A stretch of DNA of 64,000 nucleotides, taken from assembly GCF_014633365.1 (NCBI RefSeq), contig NC_068352.1, positions 32,025,310-32,089,309 on the forward strand. Reading direction: 5' to 3'. The stretch is from Diospyros lotus. Its lineage: Eukaryota > Streptophyta > Magnoliopsida > Ericales > Ebenaceae. Positions 24,101 to 35,690 of this stretch are shown one piece after another; the stretch's first letter is position 1, and every line of letters starts with the position of its first letter. Both the position numbers and the translations under genes were made by a program. Below the pieces are notes generated by a model that did no database searches, was not told where the DNA came from, and saw only the letters and a list, made by a program, of their open reading frames with translations.

Positions 24101-24379
24101 TTGTGACTTGAAACAAATGGATAGAGATCTGTAGTTGCTTACCTGAATTTCCTATAACTAGCAAAATAATGCATGTTTTTACTACATAAATTTTTCTGCC
24201 TCTTTATTCATCATGCTAACCCCTGTCCTAATTAGCTGCTTCAAAATTTGCTTGTTCTGCAGCTTGGCAGAGCCCTATTCACCCATCTTAAGGTGTACAG
24301 TGGCCCAAACCATCCACATGAGGCCCAAAAGCCCGTTGAGCTGCCCATAAAGGACAAGAGGATACAAAAGGTGAAATAG
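20912..24379 (+). CDS. RPL13: Plastid 50S ribosomal protein L13
   Basis: Four exons, 20912-21151, 22660-22845, 23541-23711 and 24263-24379, all in phase 0, give 237 residues. Residues 1 to about 48 are Ser/Pro-rich without acidic residues, as in a chloroplast transit peptide. The L13 core follows: [65 protein letters not shown] and [17 protein letters not shown]13 is an early-assembly protein of the large subunit; the Arabidopsis gene (EMB1473) is needed for embryo development. The ATG at 20912 is the first methionine in frame; the frame runs open upstream without one. Intron 1 opens with a (CT)n tract right after the donor, and intron 2 carries a SINE. Confidence 0.94.
21155..21183 (+). repeat. 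(CT)n microsatellite next to an RPL13 donor site
   Basis: About 14 CT units begin three bases after the exon 1 donor (GT at 21152). A pyrimidine run at this end of an intron is odd and is likely length-variable. Confidence 0.85.
23003..23280 (+). mobile_element. tRNA-derived SINE in RPL13 intron 2
   Basis: It has the A-box-like 'tagcttagcggtaggagg' and, about 50 bases on, the B-box-like 'ggattcgattcctag', followed by a GC-richer body. It is flanked by GAAAAGATTTTAACT (22988-23002) and GAAAAGGATTTTGACT (23281-23296), an imperfect target duplication. Its orientation matches the host gene. Confidence 0.75.
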
Positions 24380-25510
24380 ACCGGAAGCAAACCTTAATCA
24401 GGAGAACAGCAAGGTTTCTGTATTTTCCCAGGAGGTTCACACCTTATCCATCATTTTGATTTATGGGTTCCCATTTCTTGTTCTTAATCCATGATCAAAA
24501 GCCTATTCTTCATTCTTGCTAGTTTATTTTTTTAGAGGCTTTTGCGTGAATAACTGGCTTCTCCTTTATTTTGAGCTCCGATTTAAAATCAAATTGGGAG
24601 TTTATCTTGTAGGTTGCAGTTTGTTAATTGATAAATTTTGCTTGCTCAGTCAATCTATTTTGCAGTCATTTGCATTTGGGAAATACTATACCCACAAATA
24701 AATTTGACAAATAACAGCCACAGAAACTGACGTTGCACACATAAATTCATAATGGTTCTATTTAAAATTAACAATAGTTCATAGTAATGAGTAGATTTAT
24801 GGTTAATTTTAGGTAGAACTATTTTGATTTTGTGTAGAACTATTATGAATTTGTGTCATTGTGTGTCACGTCAGTTTCTGAGAGTTGTTTGTCAAACTTA
24901 TTTTTGAGTATATCATTTCCCTTTGCATTTACTATGACTGAAAAAGCTGAGAATTGCCTCATTTTATTTACCATGAGGATGATAATGGAATTGAACAGGA
25001 TAATACCAAAATATACCTAAGTTTTGCTATGATATTCATTTTCTGTTAAATTTATTGTCACCTAACCTTAACCTTACAGAAATTTACTTGAACAATGTTT
25101 GATTTAACAAAGACTTACATAAGGTGTAGATCTTTATTCTTTTTTGCTATGAGATCTTGTTAGCCATTCGAGCTTTATATGCTATTTTTAAAGATTTTTC
25201 TTAAATCTCATAGAACACTTCCTGGTTTAAAATGGCCTTTCCCCATTGTAATGGTTTTAAAACTATCGTTCATGGTTACCTTTTTATACTTAAAATCCCG
25301 CAAAACATATATTCTTTTTGATTTACAATTTCACGAAGCGTGTTGACTACTTTTGCAAAACTTCTCTACGAATACCTAGATTTTGGGTGAATTTTTGTTA
25401 GGTTAAAATGGTCCATGTAGATTTTCATAAGGTCACATAAAATTTAATGAATGGGAAGAGAATGAAACCACTAGCTAGCTTCAATGAGTTGGATGACTAA
25501 GGCTCAAGCT

Positions 25511-25541
<31 letters not shown>

Positions 25542-25739
25542 TCCTGAGAAGCTCCCTTTTGATACTAGATGAAGTAAATAGGTTTCACCATTCCTATGAT
25601 TCGTGGCCTTTTTTCTCGACGAAGACTTACAATCACTGTCTTTTGAATGTACATTAAATAAATTCTCGTACAATAATTTGTAAATCACACGAAAATCTTT
25701 CTTTCATTGTTTGGTTAGAGTGTGTGTGGTTTCTGATAA
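24380..25739. other. Intergenic region between RPL13 and the TBL cluster
   Basis: The first part is the probable RPL13 3' UTR. Near 24690-24900 'acaaataacagccacagaaa' and 'tttctgagagttgtttgtca' are inverted, with 'cataaattcataat' and 'attatgaatttgtg' inside, so this is a short foldback of about 205 bp. A (CT)n tract lies at 25510-25540. No gene is seen. Confidence 0.5.
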
Positions 25740-28072
25740 TCAACCAGTAGCAACAAGAGTTGCATACAAGAGTTGATTCCAAGTGTCAGGAACACCGGCA
25801 AGACACCAATGGCTGCAGTCGTTTCCCTTGTCCCCGCCGCTGCCGTAAATTGAGGGATGCCCATCTTTCCTCAGCTGTGAGAGCGTTGTTATGTCCAGCA
25901 AACTCACCGGAGTTGACATGTTTCCCATCACCTCCTTCACCACTGCCACCGTGGGCAGCGGACCCCCGGGATATACCAAACCGGTCAGTGGTTGAGTTTG
26001 GCCTTTGCAGGTTGTTGAACCGGATGCATTCCATTCCTCCCCGCTGCTCAACAACCAAGAAAACAATAAACTTTTGTTGATTTAACGGTAACAATCACAC
26101 ATCTTAATTTCATTTCGTGATATCGGGTTAGAAATTTTAGACTTTTGGTCGCCTTATTTTATGTGGTATCTACGGGTTTTTTACTAAGTTTTCTTTGTTC
26201 TTCATCTTTCTCTTTCCTATAAAATCTCTCCAAACATCACTCTCACATTATTCTTATTTGCAAGTTAAGATCGTTTCTAAAATGCCTTAAGACACGACAA
26301 GATAGTATAATTACGCGAAAATAGAATTATAGAATAAAGCAGATACATAGTAAACGAAAAAATCAACAAGAACTTGATAGATTTAGAACTTTAAAGTATG
26401 ATACAAGTGATGGGAGAGGGATTAATTGCTTACTTGTAATGGGTTGGGGAAATGCCTTGGAAGAAGACCTGTGTGATGGCTGGCTCAGTGTTGGAGTCCA
26501 CCCACCTGGCCCAGGTGCTCAGCCCCAGCTTAAAGGCGGCCAGCCGATCCATGTCTTTGTATGTTGTGTTCCCTACCCTAATGTAGTCCCATCTGCATAG
26601 ATAGTGTTGGTGAGTTTAAGGTCTATTGTGCGAATTTTTTAAGTCATTGGGTTTTATGTGACTTTTTGTTTTGTGTTTCATTATCTAGGTTTAAGGAGTG
26701 AGTGAGGTAATGACACATTGACTGAAGTCTGAACAATTTGTGCGTAACTATAACAATAAAGCATTAACTTTAATTACCTCATAAAATCCAATTTCACGAA
26801 CAGAATAAGAGTTGAATAAGACTCATTCTGTACACGATAGCTCGGCATGATCCACTTATCCTTTTAAGAAAACAAAATGCAAAAGAAAAATTAACAAACA
26901 GTGGTGGCTGTGACAAACTCACGGTTGTCTGTTGCCCTTGTGAAGCCACCAGTGCCAGGTATTGAAGATGAGCATGTCAACGCCCCTCCATGAATCTCCA
27001 TTGGTTATGGAGTCCAAAACAAGGACTCTTCCCATCTCCTCCTTCACCAAGTCCACGAGAAATGCATTCCAAGATAACATCACTGATGCCCCCGGGCGTA
27101 GCACGGTTGGTTGTGGGATGGTAGATTGGTACCCAAGGAGCTAGGTTCGAGTCTGGCCAGCCGCAGTGTGGGATTTCTGCTCCTCAGGGGTGGGGTCCTT
27201 GTGGGCAGCCAGCACTGGGCCTCCCATTGACCATGGCCGCCGTGTACCTGATTTACCTCCTCTCTCGTGGCGTGGGGCAGTCAGAGAGGGGCCCCCGGGG
27301 TGAGGGATTTCATCTTTTGGTACCCAAGATAACATCACTGACACATTGTAACTCTACGACGAGGACAACGACGAAAAATATCACAGTCACGTCATTCAGA
27401 TTTCGTATCCTGATATCTTGGTCTTGATATTAGAAACACTCACTGAGAAGGTGAAAATGGAGAGAACCTCGCCTTGGCGCTGAATGGTGAAGTTTGATTG
27501 GGGAACTGCACCATGCAACATGCACGTTAGCGACTGCCATTGATTCAAGCTTAGGGAGTCCCCAACGAACATTATTTTCTTGTCCTTGAACCTCCTCAAG
27601 AAATCCTGGCCATTGAATCTGCAAACCGAGAGAAAACAGCCAAGAAAATGAAGAAGAAAATATAGTTAAAATTTATCCTATGTCGATTGGAATGGTATTA
27701 TATTTTGCATGTAAGGAAGCTATATGTATGTATATATAAACGTATATGTATATACTTTGGCAAATCACAGGCAGTGGGCTTCCATTTATACTTGAGATAG
27801 AGTTGATCCGGGCGGCCATTGCCACGGCAATCGAATTGCTGCTCAATGAAGGGGCAGATTGAGGAGCTGTCAAGAGGGTAGGTTTGGTCATAGACCCAGG
27901 TTCCATGGAAGAGATCTCAGCTTCTTCCAGACCCCGATGATGGTCGGCTTTGCTTCTCACCATGCTCCAGTAATGTGGCAAGGTTTGAGCACTCAGCAAA
28001 ACATGAATTAGCTACAAATATATAAACAATGTACACGAAGCAGCTGCCCGAAATGCAAAACCCATTTCCCAT
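25740..28072 (-). pseudogene. TRICHOME BIREFRINGENCE-LIKE gene, broken by stop codon and SINE
   Basis: Five exons are recognisable from the right: 27756-28072, 27444-27618, 26923-27353, 26434-26592 and 25740-26043. Splice sites and phases match the two intact tandem copies. Without the lesions the reading frame would have 377 codons. Two things break it. Codon 52 is TGA (27917-27919), exactly where the family has the Cys of the C-D-L-F-H-G motif. Exon 3 is split by a 237-bp SINE with an 18-bp target duplication. Everything else is kept: the GDS motif (VGDSLSLNQWQS), the DxxH motif ([15 protein letters not shown]) and five GT/AG-bounded exons, so decay looks recent. TBL proteins are Golgi or secreted polysaccharide O-acetyltransferases or esterases. 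The closest family group is the PMR5/TBL38-43 type. A single-base error at the TGA cannot be excluded, but the SINE insertion is independent evidence. Confidence 0.88.
27087..27323 (+). mobile_element. SINE inserted in exon 3 of the TBL pseudogene
   Basis: The 237-bp insert starts 'tgcccccgggcgtagcacgg', with an A-box-like 'gcgtagcacggttggttg' and a B-box-like 'aggttcgagtctggcc' about 45 bases on, and ends 'catcttttggta'. It is flanked by a perfect 18-bp duplication, CCAAGATAACATCACTGA (27069-27086 and 27324-27341). It runs opposite to the TBL gene. The head resembles Au-type plant SINEs, from memory. Removing it with one duplicate joins the TBL frame exactly. Confidence 0.9.
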
Positions 28073-28169
28073 TGTTGTCACAGAGAGAGAAACAGAGAGA
28101 GAGAGAGGATTAGGACTGATGAAGATGTGAGAATTGATGGTTCTATACGCTTGCAGTGTCACAACATAT

Positions 28170-28222
28170 ATGTGTAATATATATATATATATATACACAT
28201 ACGTACGTACATACATACATAC

Positions 28223-28250
<28 letters not shown>
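28170..28250 (+). repeat. Compound microsatellite (AT)n, (ACAT)n, (GA)n
   Basis: 'atatatatatatatata' is followed by 'cgtacgtacatacatacata' and about 15 GA units, just upstream of the TBL pseudogene. Long open frames over it are low-complexity artefacts. Confidence 0.85.
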
Positions 28251-28254
<4 letters not shown>

Positions 28255-29309
28255 AGGGGGCATTGGAGATTATTGCGTGGTTGGATTGGCTTGAAGGCAA
28301 AGGCTTTCCTCTTTCTATTCTATTGGAATGTCTGTTGGGTCCCCTATGATTTTGGGACGTTTAAACTTTTATTTGTTTGAGGATTGAGTCATATGGGCCG
28401 AAGGAGAGAAACTACACACACTTGAGGCACTAGGAAAGGATCCCATGAGAAAGACACGAAACTTAACTTAAACCGATCAATAAAGTGAGTCTCATAAGAT
28501 TATCATAATTCAATAATTATGAATGAAAAAGACATTTATGGCTATTTCTCTACCATATTAAATCACTTAATTAAAGCGACGTGAGAGATGGGGAATCGTG
28601 GAAGAGCCCGGGGTGTTTGAACCTCACGGGTCTATGCATGACACCTCTCACACACAAACTAGGCAGATCATTGCCAATGACGGGAGGCATGACCTTGACC
28701 GTAGTGTAATTAGAGGCGAATTTATATGTGAGCTGTCTTTGAGTGAAATTCAGGACAATTTATAATAAAATTTAAATTTTGAATGTAAAAAATTTGATTT
28801 TTTAATAATAACTCAGCCCAATTTTTGATTCAGCTCAGTTCAATATTTTTCAGCCCACCCCCACTCTGAATTGCTGGATCCTTGGATTGGTGAGTGCACC
28901 TCTGAACGCAACATAGTCCTTCAAACAGCCTCATAATGCAAGATTCGATCCCAATATCACAAAGCTGAATGCACAATGCGATGACCATCTGAAGGCAGCT
29001 ATCATTTTGAGCTGCATAAACTAAAGTTTTTTTTAGGGTTTTTTTTTTTTTTAATTTTTTTTATGGGTTGTCGGTTATAACTGCTTTAGGTTGGGTGCTG
29101 TTGGTTGGTCCAGAATGTGGATGAAATGATAAGAGCAAGAGATGCCAGCAGGAAAATGAAAAGCAATAGCTTTGATTTGATGAGGCTGCAATCATTTGAG
29201 TTTAATTTACATTGCAGGACAGACGAAAATGTTAATTAGACACTCACGTCTAACATTTGTAGTGAATGTATTATATTTTATGTTATATTAATATAAATAA
29301 ATAACATAT

Positions 29310-29735
29310 TAATATATGAATGTCATAAAAAAATATGGTTAAACTCATATTTTTATATTTTTATTTTTATTTTTTTTGTGTGATTATCTAAACTTTTGTT
29401 GTTTTATTTATATCTCTGTATTTGTATTTTTTAGTTAATTTAATCTTATACTTTAATGTATAAAAAAAATTAAATTTATTCATCTTACTTTTTTTTTTTT
29501 TTACACATCAAAATATAGAGATTATATTAACTTAAAAATATAAGTACATGAAAGTAATCGAAATAATAAAAAATTTAAGTCGTTATATAAAAAAAAAAAG
29601 GTTAAAGTTCAGAAGTTGAATTGACTCGAGAATGTAAGTTAATAAATGTAATTGAAATAATAAAAAATTTAAGTAATCATAGAAAAAAATATAAAAATAT
29701 ATGTACCGAAATATGAGTTTGGCTTTAAAAATGTC
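29310..29735. repeat. AT-rich foldback element, copy 1
   Basis: The left part 'actcatatttttatattttt' is inverted relative to the right part 'tatgtaccgaaatatgagtt', and motifs such as 'ttttgttgttttatt' and 'aataataaaaaatttaagt' pair across the middle. The same layout occurs at 34215-34690 in intron 1 of the second TBL gene. The class was not identified. Confidence 0.55.
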
Positions 29736-30309
29736 ATATTTAAGTGCTCAAATAATATTTTGGGATGATAAATTGCCATAATTCTATTTTCATGGAAGAA
29801 GATAAGAAATACTGCAATACTCGTAGCTCAAATATTTTCATGCAAGAAGAAAATGTCTCTTTGTAAATATAATTTTTAATATAAAAAATTATAAAAAATA
29901 ATTATTAAATTTAAAAATAAACATAAATTTCATAATACATTCAAACAAATTTCAAAACTAAAATTTGAAATAATTAAAAGTTTTGAATACCTTTTCGTGA
30001 ACAGAATTACATCTTTGATATTTTCTTAATATTACGAAATAATCTTGAAATGTTTTTAAGATTATAAAAATAACTTGAAAATATTTTTTTGTGTGCCTTT
30101 TTATAAGTTTTGAAACGATGCCCCCGAGATATTTTTGTATATAAAAAATTTGAACGAATGAAATCTTTATTGAGCTTATTCAAGTTTAAGCTAAATATCA
30201 CCGTTAATACAAAATAGTTGATGTTAGTTGATTGGTCAAAATATGGAATAGATCAACGATGATTGGCATTATCAATGGCTGACTATTGGATTTCTTAGTT
30301 GGTGACAAT

Positions 30310-30902
30310 GGCACTGTTTGTTGCAACTTAAAAACTGCAATTTCTAGTTTCTAACTTCAAAAAAGTTAGGATGTAGTGTTTGTTTTAACTTATAGAATTC
30401 TAACTTATAGCTTATACTAGCTTTTAGAAGGGATAGAAGCTAATTTTTTTCAAAGCTGGGGTACCCCAGCTTTTATAACTTTTGCTTAAATAATTACATT
30501 TTTATGACAATTTTGTCCCTATTTTTAACAAAGAATTACCCTCTTGTCTACGCAATCATGGATTTTTCTTCTCCACCGCTATCTCCATTTTCAAATCTCT
30601 TCATCTCTCTCGTCATCTTTCTCTCTCTCTATACTTTAATTAATTTTTTTATAATACTTGAAACTTATATATATGCACTAATTAATTTTTAAATTATCAT
30701 TCTATAACTACTAAGGGTATTATGGACAATTATACAAAAATAAGTTATTTTACAACTTATGGTATCAAACACCATAACTATTTAACTACAACTTCTAAGA
30801 AGCTGTAACAAATAAGTTCACAACTTATTCTAAGTTTTAGAAACTATAATCTAAGAAGCTATAAGTTATAATTTCTTTAATTAAGCTACAACAAACGGGG
30901 CC
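30310..30902. mobile_element. MITE with TIR GGCNCYGTTTGTTG
   Basis: The left end GGCACTGTTTGTTGCAACTT matches the reversed right end GGCCCCGTTTGTTGTAGCTT. 'aat' flanks both sides (30307-30309 and 30903-30905); the duplication may be 3 to 5 bp. Inside, 'aacttatag' motifs occur in both orientations. It is noncoding; the 62-codon open frame in the middle is not a gene. Confidence 0.65.
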
Positions 30903-30968
30903 AATGCTTTTTAGACATGTATAAGAAATATCTCTAAATCTTATACCTTTATGTTTTTGATTACTCAA

Positions 30969-31372
30969 ACCTTATGATGCACGAAAACTCTCTGAGTGTA
31001 CCATTTTAACATTTTTGAAACGTTTTTTATATCAAAATATTAAGAAGTACCAAAAAAAGGTTTCTAGGTTGTGTCTATAATTTAAAAAATGATTATTGAT
31101 CATTTTGTAATATTAAAAAAATAGCAAAAACAAGTTCTCATGGACAAAAAGGTTAAGAGACAAAATAGAAAAAAATTCTATCTCTAACCAAGTTTATTTT
31201 TAGATTGAATAATTATTTTTATATTAAAAATTATATTTATAAAAAAAATTTAAAATTTTTTACTTACACATTTCTTCACGTTTCTGTTTCTTACTTTTTT
31301 GAAAAATATTATTTTCTTATTTTCATCTCATATTATATTTATTTCTTATTTTTATTTTCGTACAACCTAATT
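30969..31372. mobile_element. Foldback element of the CTATGTTGCACG family
   Basis: The left end 'cttatgatgcacgaaaac' and right end 'tattttcgtacaacc' are imperfect inverted repeats. The interior is AT-rich with 'gaaacgttttttat' and 'aaaggttaagagacaaaata' motifs. Similar stretches are at 36222-36396, about 43055-43440 and about 63390-63840. Confidence 0.5.
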
Positions 31373-31993
31373 CAAAATTCAAAAACGCATCTATGAGAGC
31401 TTCAGGGCATTCTTTTGATGTTTTATACATCACTTAAATGATTTATTTTTCTTTACCCTGCTTTCATCACAAACTATAGTGACTATAACAAAATATGAAA
31501 AAATAAGATAGAAAGTGAGCAAAAATTTGCATTTCCCAAATATAAGAAAAAGTAAAATTAATATAAAAACTAATAATAATTCAAAATAAAATTAGTACAC
31601 GCAACTCTAAACAACAAATAAGAGACTATCCTTTGCATCTAAATCATTTATTCCATCTCTATCTCATAACCTAAATCTCATAACTTAAACGTTAAAGAAC
31701 GTCTCTATTATGTCTTTAAGGCATATGTTAAGTGGCAGATAAGTGATATATTGAAATTGGTATTAGAAAATCACGAGTTCGATACTCAGTCTAAACAAAG
31801 GGTCTACCTACGATTTAACTTCTCTGTCGACATCTAGGGTATAAGTAACGAGAGATCGCGCAAGAACGTTAATTCTAAGAATGACTCTATTGTTTAGAAT
31901 GGCTAAACTCTATTATTCTGTAAAAGAATGGCTAATCATCAATTAACCGATAATCTGAATATTAATCTCAATTAATCTCCATTAATGGTTAGC

Positions 31994-34900
31994 TCAATTG
32001 GTTGAGATGATGATGTTATAAAGAATTTGGTTCCAGGTATCAGGAACTCCGGGAAGACACCAATGGCTGCAATCCATCCGGCCGGCGAGCCCGTAAACAG
32101 AAGGGTGGGCGTCGATGCGCAGCAGAGAGAGGTTGGTTATGTCCAGCAAAGTCACCGGTTTCTTCATCTTGCTCAATACCCCCTTCACCACTGCCACCGC
32201 CGGCGGCAAGCCTCCCGGATAATCGGAACCCGACATAGGCTGCCGGTTCGCGGCGCAGTTCTTCGCCTTCGGCTGGTTCCAATCTGTTCCACTGTTGATA
32301 TTACAGAATATTTTTTGCTCATTAGTGCTAAATAACTCTTTCAAATTCAATTTTGATAAGAAAAAACCTTTTAAAATTCTCATATTAGAGTTGTCGCTAA
32401 TAAATATGTAGTTTTTAAGTGTAGCATTTTGTCGTTAAAATTGAAAAATTAAAATTGTATAAAAAATTAAACTGAATCGATTCAACAAATTAAAAACTAA
32501 AAAAATTAAATAAATATGAACAAATTGGACTGATAAAAAAATCCCCAAAAATCGATCAAATTAAAAAAAAACCCAAAAAAATCTAAAAAAACAGAACAAA
32601 CAAGAAAAACTCAAAAAATTGAATTTTTTTTTGATTGATTTGATTATTTCGATTGTTTTCAATACAACAACCAAACCGAAACGAAATAATCAAAATTTTC
32701 AAATTTGATAACCGACAACCCTTAATTGAAACCAAACTCAATTGACTATTTTGATCAGTTTGATTCAGTTATTTCAATTAAATCGAACCTTTATGCCCCG
32801 CTAATCACGTTAAATTTTTATTTTTGTTATATTTAAATATATTATGTAAAATGCTTAAAATATATGCGAACTTACTTGTAATGGGAAGGAGAAATCCCCT
32901 GGAAGAAAACCGTGGTTTGGGCAGGGTCGATGTTGGAGTCGACCCAGCCAGCCCATGTAGTGAGTGCCCTATGGAAAGCAGCCATCCTATCCATGTCTTT
33001 GTACAATTGCTTCCCTACTTGAATATAGTCCCATCTGCATTACCTTAAGGGTTTAGAATTTACCATATTTTTTATATAGAGTATTGTAAAAATAATCATT
33101 ATTTAGCATAATTTTTCCGACTTTAAAGTAATTAACTTACGGTTGAGACTCTCCTCTGCGGTTCCACCAATGCCAAGTGTTGAAGATGAGCATGTCAACC
33201 CCTCTCCATAGCTTCCCGCCTTGGATCGAGTCCAATTTCAAGACTCGACCCACATCTTCTTTCACGACGTCTACCAGAAACACATTACGATCGAGCATCA
33301 CTTTTACTCCAAAGTCCTGCAATATAGCCATTCTTTTCATGAAAATGTCGTTTTTCTTGATTTTTATGCTTAACTTATATTATTGATTTTGATAATTTTA
33401 CTAATTTTATCATTTGTCATAGGATAGGATATGGTATCTAGGGGGGACCTAAGACACATTGAAGTGGTCCCATGGTCCCAATTTATGGATCTTGCTCAAG
33501 TGGTAGAGTAGTTCCAATCAAATGTGGAAAAAAATGCATAGCCATTAGTATCCAAATTGGGCACATGGTTTGCTCAACGATATGCCAAAAAATGCCCTTT
33601 TCAAGTGTCCCATACTCATGACTCTTACTCTTGAATCTACGCAATAATAAGATAGGATCTAATGAGAAATAGTAAATAAATTTTAATTTATCAATCATTT
33701 ACTCACATACCGTATATGTAAACGTCGAAACATCGTCCACTCTATCGATAGTGTATTTGGCATGAGGCACAATAGTGGAGAGGAGGCAAGTGAGAGACTG
33801 CCATTGGTTTCGACTAAGGGAATCTCCCACGAACATGATACTCTTCCCTCTTAATCTTTTCAAAAAATCTTCGCCATCAAATCTAATACAAAGGAAGTAA
33901 AATAAATAAGAACCAAATATAAATCAATTAATCATCTCTATCTATTATCTACCATCTACCATCTATAATTATAAGAAAATTAGAATTTAACATTGGATTT
34001 GAAAACTCATTGAATTTTCTAATCACTATCATTTAAAATATCAACACCCCGTGCGAATTAAGAAGAAAAAAGACGTTTTTGGACTAAATCAATCCAATGT
34101 ATATTAACATGGGTATTCAATATATGTAAAAGTTATTCGAATAATCAATTAGGGTGACAATTGTGTATTAATATACTATATTGTGTGTTATATTAATTAA
34201 GACAACTATATAATATTTGACTAAATCCATATTTTTGCCCTTGTAGTTTTATCTTCTTTTTTTTTATATGATCTCTCTAACTTTTCGTTATTTCAATTGT
34301 ACTCATGTATTTATATTTTTAAATTAATTTATTTTTATATTTTGATATTTTTTTGTGTAGTAACTTAAATTTTTTGTTGTTTCGATTATACTGCTGTACT
34401 TATATTTTTAAATTAATTTAAATTTTATATTTTAATGTATAATAAAAAGAAAGAGAAAAATTAACTTGATTTATCTTATTTTATTTTTTTTTACATATCA
34501 AAAAATATAAATTAAATTTACTCAAAAATATAAGTATAAGTGTGTAATTAAAATAATAAAAAATTTAAATTAACACATAAAAAAAATTAAAATATAAAGA
34601 TTAAATTGACTTAATAATGTAAATTTAAAAACATACTCAAAACAACAAAAAAAAAATCAAATAATCAAATAAAAATATAAATTTTACTTTTAATATATTA
34701 AAATGGAATGTTTTAACAGTATTTTTGTTCGACTACTCGAACACTCCTCTCTAGAAACTTTAAACGACACTCGCTCTCTGTATCATATCAAATACATACC
34801 ACATCACAATCGGCCCGTGATGATGACAGAACTGACAAGGTAATGATCTCTGCCCACGTTCAGAGATAGAGAGAGGGAATCTATCACATGTTCTCGACCA

Positions 34901-35347
34901 CCTTAAAAAACCTAAAAAAAAAAAAAAGAAAAAAAAAATCCCCCACCCGCAGCAGCACTAAGGCTAAATTTCTTTCTTAACAGTAGTTTCATAATAATTA
35001 CTAAAACTATATAGTTTGATGAATTAATTACTGATTAAATATTATGTTTTAATCGATGTCTACGGTGGTGGTGGTGGTGGGTGGGTGGGCTAAGTTCAAT
35101 GATTTGCTTGCTTGCTTGCTTGCTGCCCAGTCGGTGCCAGCTAGCACCACAAAAAGTAAACCCCTCTTAATCAAAAGTACCAACTTTCTACTTGTCCCAC
35201 AAGGAAGAAGAAGGATGTAATTCTTCTGCCAAACTCACCTTTTTCTTCTTCTTCTTCTTCTTTTTCGTATTTTATTATATCTCTACACCTGTATTAAATA
35301 CCTCAGCCCTGTGTATTAAAGATGTCTTTTTTTTTATATATATATAA

Positions 35348-35381
<34 letters not shown>

Positions 35382-35690
35382 GGGTGGTGTTTAGGAGAGG
35401 GGGTATATAGGTAGGTACCTTGACAATTGGCAGCCGTAGGGTCGCCAAGAGTAGGAGAGGAAGGAGAGGTCCGGGCGGCCATTTCTGAGGCAGTTGAACT
35501 CATGCTCGATGAAGGGGCAGGAGGTGGAGTTGTAGGGCGGTTGGAACGGCGGCGCCGCCGCCACCCAGTTGCCGTGGAAGAAGTCACAGCCGGCGGCTGC
35601 TTCTGCGGAGCTTCGAAGAACAATGCCCGTCGTCGTCAGCAGCAGCAGCAGCAGAACCCAGAGATTCATGGAGCCTACCCGGAAAGCCAT
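31994..35690 (-). CDS. TRICHOME BIREFRINGENCE-LIKE protein (TBL38-43/PMR5 type), second tandem copy
   Basis: Five exons from the right: 35419-35690, 33711-33882, 33141-33316, 32876-33034 and 31994-32291, with intact GT/AG sites, give 358 residues. The N-terminus has a hydrophobic signal segment ([11 protein letters not shown]) with no long cytosolic part. The TBL domain follows ([19 protein letters not shown]), then the DUF231/PC-esterase domain with GDS at residues 110-112 ([14 protein letters not shown]), FNTWHWW, and D333xxH336 ([15 protein letters not shown]). These give the Ser, Asp and His expected of the catalytic triad. Family members O-acetylate xylan, mannan or pectin in the Golgi, or de-acetylate pectin (TBL38); the substrate here is unknown. 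A TATA-like CTATAAATG lies at 35807-35815 (minus strand). Intron 1 contains a foldback repeat and a GATA microsatellite; intron 4 contains an AT-rich dispersed repeat. Confidence 0.9.
32440..32800. repeat. AT-rich dispersed repeat, copy 2 (intron 4 of TBL gene 2)
   Basis: It shares the 'aaattgaa'-type units and a 'gttttcaatacaacaaccaa' core with the stretch at 1-305, in the same orientation. A third stretch of similar wording is at 59795-60215. Confidence 0.45.
34215..34690. repeat. AT-rich foldback element, copy 2 (intron 1 of TBL gene 2)
   Basis: It starts 'aaatccatatttttgccctt' and ends 'aataaaaatataaattttac', with internal inverted motifs like those of copy 1 at 29310-29735 (for example 'aattttttgttgtttcgatt' opposite 'aattaaaataataaaaaatt'). 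Confidence 0.55.
35338..35381 (+). repeat. (TA)n and (GATA)n microsatellite
   Basis: A short TA run leads into about nine GATA units, about 40 bases inside intron 1 of the second TBL gene. Confidence 0.9.

Larger units (their letters stand above)
28251..31993. other. Intergenic region between TBL pseudogene and second TBL gene
   Basis: It is AT-rich and made mostly of repeats: a foldback at 29310-29735, a MITE at 30310-30902 and a member of the CTATGTTGCACG family at about 30969-31372. The rest (28251-29300 and 31400-31993) shows no gene. Confidence 0.55.

Noticed and set aside
28134..28380. Open frames over the microsatellite near 28200
   Set aside because: They are translations of AT, ACAT and GA repeats.
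31981..32015. tRNA A-box-like 'ttagctcaattggttgagat' on the plus strand
   Set aside because: It overlaps the natural C-terminus and stop of the second TBL gene and has no matching B-box or target duplication.
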